From an uncultured Flavobacteriaceae bacterium (GTDB taxonomy: Bacteria; Bacteroidota; Bacteroidia; Flavobacteriales; Flavobacteriaceae): a stretch of 64,000 bases of DNA. Positions 62,709 through 64,000 of this stretch are shown here, in pieces (positions within the stretch are counted from its first letter, which is position 1; each line of letters begins with the position of its first letter). The position numbers and the translations under genes were made by a program. The notes beneath the pieces were generated by a model. That model was not told where the DNA came from. It saw only the letters and a list, made by a program, of their open reading frames with translations, and did not search any database. The stretch spans positions 62,001 through 126,000 of the forward strand of contig CALDYU010000002.1 in assembly GCA_937944485.1 (NCBI GenBank), written 5' to 3'.

Positions 62709-64000
62709 ATGAAGTATTTCATTAATGTAATTTTACCAATTCCTTTAGAGAAGTTATTTACTTATGAAATAACGAAAGAAGAAGCTGATTTCCTCCAACC
62801 TGGTATGCGCGTTGCTGTTCCATTCGGCAAATCAAAAATCTATACGGCATTAGTTCATGCCGTTCAAGTAGAACCACCTACGGTATATGAAGCCAAACAA
62901 ATTCATCAAATTTTAGATGAATATGCTATTGTTCATGCTATTCAATTGAAGCATTGGCAATGGATTGCCGATTATTATATGTGTACTATAGGCGAAGTTT
63001 TTCGAAGTGCTTTACCTAGTGCTTTTTTATTAGAAAGTGAAACTTTGATTCTTAAGAACGAGCAGAGCACCATTGATGAGCGCAACTTAAAAGATGATGA
63101 GTTTTTAATATTTGAAGCCCTGCAGCACCAACCTGTTTTAAAAGTTCATGAAGTTGCATCGATTATTGAAAGAAAGAATACCCTTCCCATTTTAAATCGA
63201 TTGATAGCCAAAGGTGTAATTCTTTTAAAGGAAGAAATTTATGAGCAATACAAACCTAAACTAGTCCGCTACATCAAACTTGCGACTGCATATGTCTCTG
63301 AAGAGAATTTAGAAAAATTGCTAGAATCTTTAAAGCGTGCTCCTAAACAGACACATGTGGTCTTGTCATTATTTCAGTTGCAAGCTGCCTCTTCTGAGCC
63401 CATAAAAGTTTCTGATTTAGTAGTTGCCAGTGGTGGGTCAACGGCTATCGTCAAAACACTAATAGATAAAGGAATTCTAGAAGAATATCACATCCGTAGA
63501 GATCGAATTGAATATAATGAAGGTGCTGAAATAAACGATTTAAAAAAGCTTAACGAATACCAAGATAAGGCACTGCAGGATATACGAAATTCCTTTAAGG
63601 AAAATAAAACGACGCTACTCCAAGGCGTTACCTCTTCTGGTAAAACCGAAGTTTATGTGAAATTAATAGAAGATTGCATTCAATCCGGAAAACAAGCCTT
63701 GTACTTATTGCCAGAAATCGCATTGACCACACAATTAATAGGCAGGCTACAATCTTATTTTGGTGAAAAAGTGGCCGTTTATCATTCTAAATATAACGTA
63801 CAAGAAAGAATAGAGGTATGGAATAATGTACTCTTCAAAAAGACAAAAGCACAAATTGTAATCGGGGCTCGTTCCTCTTTATTTTTGCCGTTCTCTAATT
63901 TAGGATTAATAGTAGTTGATGAAGAACATGAAGGTTCTTTCAAGCAATTTGACCCCGCCCCACGCTATCATGCAAGAGATGCTGCCATAGTATTGGCAAA
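62709..64000 (+). CDS. priA: Primosomal protein N' (replication restart helicase PriA), C-terminus outside window
   Basis: DNA helicase that reloads the replisome at stalled forks. I translated 430 codons from the ATG at 62709; the frame is open to the right edge (full length is about 810-830). Visible: the N-terminal 3'-DNA-binding domain (KYFINVILPIPLEKLFTYEI, then GMRVAVPFGK), a winged helix, Walker A GVTSSGKTE (about 310), IALTTQL, motif II DEEH and KQFDPAPRYHARDAA. Zinc-binding and C-terminal regions lie outside. Fourth gene of the nadC operon, 15 bp after DUF2147. Confidence 0.95.
   Translation, partial: MKYFINVILPIPLEKLFTYEITKEEADFLQPGMRVAVPFGKSKIYTALVHAVQVEPPTVYEAKQIHQILDEYAIVHAIQLKHWQWIADYYMCTIGEVFRSALPSAFLLESETLILKNEQSTIDERNLKDDEFLIFEALQHQPVLKVHEVASIIERKNTLPILNRLIAKGVILLKEEIYEQYKPKLVRYIKLATAYVSEENLEKLLESLKRAPKQTHVVLSLFQLQAASSEPIKVSDLVVASGGSTAIVKTLIDKGILEEYHIRRDRIEYNEGAEINDLKKLNEYQDKALQDIRNSFKENKTTLLQGVTSSGKTEVYVKLIEDCIQSGKQALYLLPEIALTTQLIGRLQSYFGEKVAVYHSKYNVQERIEVWNNVLFKKTKAQIVIGARSSLFLPFSNLGLIVVDEEHEGSFKQFDPAPRYHARDAAIVLA

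Noticed and set aside
1-64000. tRNA, rRNA, transposase or prophage genes
   Set aside because: I looked for T-arm-like motifs, IS inverted repeats and phage genes and saw none I could support; most gaps are short.

Overview
The window comes from a bacterium of the phylum Bacteroidota, almost certainly a (probably marine) member of the Flavobacteriaceae. The reasons are an AT-rich composition, promoters of the TTTG-N19-TAnnTTTG type (clearest upstream of rpmH and of the L31 gene), almost no Shine-Dalgarno sequences, many lipoproteins and family-specific genes (DUF4199, DUF4252, DUF4412, DUF5117-type zinc proteases, a TonB-dependent receptor), a 950-residue CarB and a fused SerB-SerA enzyme. I cannot fix the genus from the sequence alone. 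No rRNA, tRNA, CRISPR array, prophage or insertion sequence was seen; this is mostly chromosomal core with a few accessory patches.

Layout. 1-5.9 kb: a phospho-sugar mutase cut by the window edge, a family 2 glycosyltransferase, a DUF4199 membrane protein, type B ribosomal protein L31, a GlmU-like protein and the tRNA methylthiotransferase MtaB. 6-15.9 kb: a secreted zinc metalloprotease, small enzymes, a lytic transglycosylase, L34, CarB and a thioredoxin-MsrA-like fusion. 16-19.4 kb: chromate transporter, bestrophin plus GIY-YIG gene pair, a ParDE-like toxin-antitoxin pair and a decayed second GIY-YIG copy. 19.4-26.5 kb: the most unusual part, a six-gene operon of envelope proteins (five lipoproteins and one secreted protein) that begins with a caspase/CHAT-like lipoprotein and ends with an OmpA-domain lipoprotein. 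It lies just downstream of a membrane-bound TPR/AraC-type regulator, with a near-perfect palindrome between them.

26.6-30.6 kb holds the oxidative pentose phosphate genes gnd, zwf and pgl. 30.6-37.8 kb holds a thioesterase, RmuC, and a vitamin B12 uptake cluster: a BtuFCD-like ABC importer divergent from a BtuB-like receptor that has a cobalamin riboswitch in its leader. 37.8-44 kb has two tandem S41 protease lipoproteins and an ECF sigma factor with a short membrane-anchored partner and three DUF4252 paralogues. 44-55 kb contains MscS, PurB, a haem-binding-domain protein, a sirtuin, a TrmH-like methyltransferase, a GH13 amylase lipoprotein, a DEAD-box helicase and RdgB.

55-64 kb contains an ICMT-like protein, then a three-gene operon (SatD-like, DUF3307, alpha/beta hydrolase) preceded by four 29-bp-spaced repeats that look like an operator array. 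After it come the SerB-SerA fusion, RlmH, and a tight operon nadC - yihY - DUF2147 - priA, with priA running off the right edge. Two loci deserve most attention as possibly undescribed systems: the CHAT-like lipoprotein operon with its regulator and palindrome, and the SatD-like operon with its repeats.
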